NCBI GenBank assembly: GCA_009843005.1
Contig: VYEH01000279.1
Span: forward strand, 1-7,214
From: Pseudomonadota bacterium
GTDB lineage: Bacteria; Pseudomonadota; Gammaproteobacteria; Steroidobacterales; Rariloculaceae
Direction of reading: 5' to 3'
Length of the DNA stretch: 7,214 bases
Part shown: positions 5,701-7,214 of the stretch, piece after piece
Layout: the number at the start of each line of letters is the position of its first letter
Position numbering within the stretch: position 1 is the first letter of the stretch
The notes under the pieces: model-generated
Database searches by the model: none
What the model was told of the DNA's origin: nothing
What the model saw: the letters and a program-made list of their open reading frames with translations, nothing else
Program-made: the position numbers and the translations under genes

Positions 5701-6923
5701 TATCTACGTCAACAGCCGCGCCACGGGCATCGTCCATGCGGCGGACTGTGTCGTGGAGGAAGACGCCGGTTTCGTGCACCGGGTGGACTTCCGCTACACG
5801 CCCGTCTATCTCGGCAACCCCGGCCGATTCTCGCTCGATCCGGCCGGGCTGCCGCTTGCGCCGGGGGAGACCCGGTTTCGTTGCCAGGGTGGCGCGCCCG
5901 GGTTCATAGACGACCACCTGCCGGACGCCTGGGGCCGAAAAATCCTGACCGCGCTTGCGCACTATCGCGACGGGCGACGCCTGAATGCCGACAGCGCGAT
6001 CGATCTGCTGGCACTCGTCAAGGGCGGTGAACGGATCGGAGCGCTGGCCTTCGTTGATGTCGGCGCAACGCCCGGTTTCTTCCATGGCGCCCCGCTTGAG
6101 CTGCTTTCACAAGTAGAGTGGGCGGCGGCGCAGGTCGACGCTTCGGATTGGCGATCAATCGGCCTGGACGAGTTCGTCCGTTACACGCCTTGCCCACACG
6201 GGAAGCGGGACGGGCGGCGCCAGACCGAAAGCGTTGGTCAGCGACGGTGCGAGCCGCTACCTCGCGAAGTTCAACCGCCGGACCGGGGACGAATACAACT
6301 ACGCCCGCGTGGAACTTGCCTGCCTCGACATGGCGCAAGCCGCGGGCCTTGAGGTGGCGCGCGGGAGGGTCCTGGAGGACGTCAACTCAAGAGACGTCCT
6401 CCTTCTCGAGCGCTTCGATGTAGAACTGGACGATCATCGCCGCCACCTAGTCTCGGTGAACGCGTTGCTCAAGGAAACCGGCACGCAGCGCGACTCGGGA
6501 CTGCCGTTCCGCTACGACGACATCTCCGACCTGCTGATTCGCCACTCGGGCGCCGTGCGGACCGATCTCGAGCAGTTGGCACGGTTGGCCTTGTTCAATC
6601 GCGCCATCAACAACACCGATGACCACAGCCGCAACTTCAGCCTCATCCACGACGGCGACTATTACCGGCTGTCGCCCGCCTATGACCTCGTGCCGAGCAT
6701 GACGGTGGGTGAATACCACGCGGCTTCGTTCGGCTACCAACCGAACCCGCCGCGGCCGAGCCAGGTGGCTCGCGTCGGGCGAATGTTCGGGCTGAGCAAA
6801 CCTCTGCTGAGGTCATGCGCTGACGAAGTCTTCGCTGCGGTCGAACGTTGGCGGGAGTTCGCGGAACGGGCGGGTGTGATGGACGCCGAGGTGGACCGGA
6901 TCGGGAGCCGGTTCCACCCGTAA
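5678..6923 (+). pseudogene. hipA: HipA-like serine/threonine kinase toxin, frameshifted
   Basis: HipA toxins phosphorylate glutamyl-tRNA synthetase in E. coli and induce growth arrest. Here the gene is in two frames. The first, from TTG 5678, encodes the N-terminal domain (YLGNPGRFSLDPAG, then a LPDAWGRKIL segment typical of the family) and reads into noise after about 6190, stopping at 6352. The neighbouring frame continues the protein with HTGSGTGGARPKALVSDG, the family's Gly-rich phosphate loop, from about 6195, then VLLLERFD, the catalytic NNTDDHSRNF (Asp codon at 6618-6620) and metal-binding YDLVPS. Joined, the protein would be about 415 residues, near the usual 440. One extra base between 6182 and 6200, perhaps in CC (6188-6189) or CCC (6193-6195), explains the break. 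All kinase motifs are otherwise preserved, so the mutation is recent or is a sequencing error. The split does not match HipBST, because the first part is far longer than HipS. Confidence 0.85.
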
Positions 6924-7214
6924 CCGCGAGAATCAGCCAGGCAACGGGCCGGTATTTCGAAAGACCCGACCCGTAGCGCTACGTGGCCTTCGTCCGGCTG
7001 ATTGCGGACATTCGTCGCGAACCCTGACCAAGCCAGAACATTAACGTGGACAATCACGTAGCCAACTCCGGGCGCAGAAGGATCAACGCCGCCACTCCCG
7101 GTATCAAAATCCAAAACGGGACAGAGCCCCGAATATTGTCCCCAAGCGTGACATCCGTCGAAAAGTTACGAAGACATACAGAACAGGCAACTGACCTCAG
7201 AGAATCAGTAGCTT
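6924..7214. other. Gene-free right flank with inverted repeats
   Basis: No supported gene on either strand; frames here are short or shadows of hipA. It contains a stem-loop with one mismatch (6944-6952 with 6966-6974) just after hipA, without a T-run, a 12-bp palindrome CGTAGCGCTACG (6972-6983), ACGTG-N6-CACGT (7044-7059) and the REP-like repeat at 7118-7143. Confidence 0.5.
7118..7143. repeat. REP-like inverted repeat
   Basis: GGGACA (7118-7123) and TGTCCC (7137-7142) form a hairpin with a 13-base loop; read on the minus strand it begins GGGGACA. Repeats of the GGGGACA...TGTCCC kind are common between genes in many proteobacteria and are often linked to RAYT (REP-associated) transposases, but only one copy is present here. 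Confidence 0.35.

Noticed and set aside
5678..6923. HipBST three-gene system (separate HipS and HipT)
   Set aside because: The N-terminal piece is about 170 residues and matches the front of a full-length HipA; the break falls next to the Gly-rich loop rather than at a domain boundary, and the second piece has no good start signal.
6734..7114. Minus-strand frame of 126 codons at the right end
   Set aside because: Much of it is antisense to the hipA kinase domain, and the remainder shows no start signal or recognisable motif.
1..7214. CRISPR array, tRNA or rRNA
   Set aside because: No regularly spaced direct repeats and no cloverleaf or rRNA-like segment were seen.

Overview
The window is about 7.2 kb of moderately GC-rich bacterial DNA. 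VapBC and HipBA modules and long proteobacterial-style coding frames suggest a proteobacterium, but no gene here fixes the lineage. It reads as an accessory (island-like) region: a probable defence or repair helicase, a TnpB-type transposon, two toxin-antitoxin loci and several decayed fragments. There are no housekeeping genes, tRNA or rRNA genes, and no CRISPR array.

Layout. (a) 1-2261, minus strand: a small gene of unknown function (1971-2261) followed 49 bp later by a large SNF2/RapA-like helicase that starts at GTG 1921 and runs off the left edge. (b) 2320-2725, plus strand: a stretch with coding character split over two frames, probably a decayed small gene. (c) 2820-4235: an IS200/IS605-type element with only tnpB, an intact RNA-guided nuclease of about 450 residues. 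Its 3' end carries nested stem-loops consistent with an omega-RNA. (d) 4216-4570: gene-free apart from a possible minus-strand remnant and the vapB promoter. (e) 4571-5201: vapBC-like pair with an intact ribbon-helix-helix antitoxin and a PIN toxin altered at its active site. (f) 5202-5445: spacer with five TACCA/TGGTA half-sites, the likely hipBA operator region. (g) 5446-6923: hipB (intact) overlapping hipA, which is broken by a one-base frameshift at about 6188-6195. (h) 6924-7214: gene-free, with several inverted repeats, one of them REP-like.

How the parts relate. The helicase and its small partner look like one transcription unit whose remaining members lie to the left. In both toxin-antitoxin loci the antitoxin is intact and the toxin is damaged (a PIN Asp replaced by Gly plus a shortened loop; hipA frameshifted). 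The main points worth checking are this pattern, a four-cysteine insertion in TnpB, the clean HipB operator array, and the helicase unit of unknown system.
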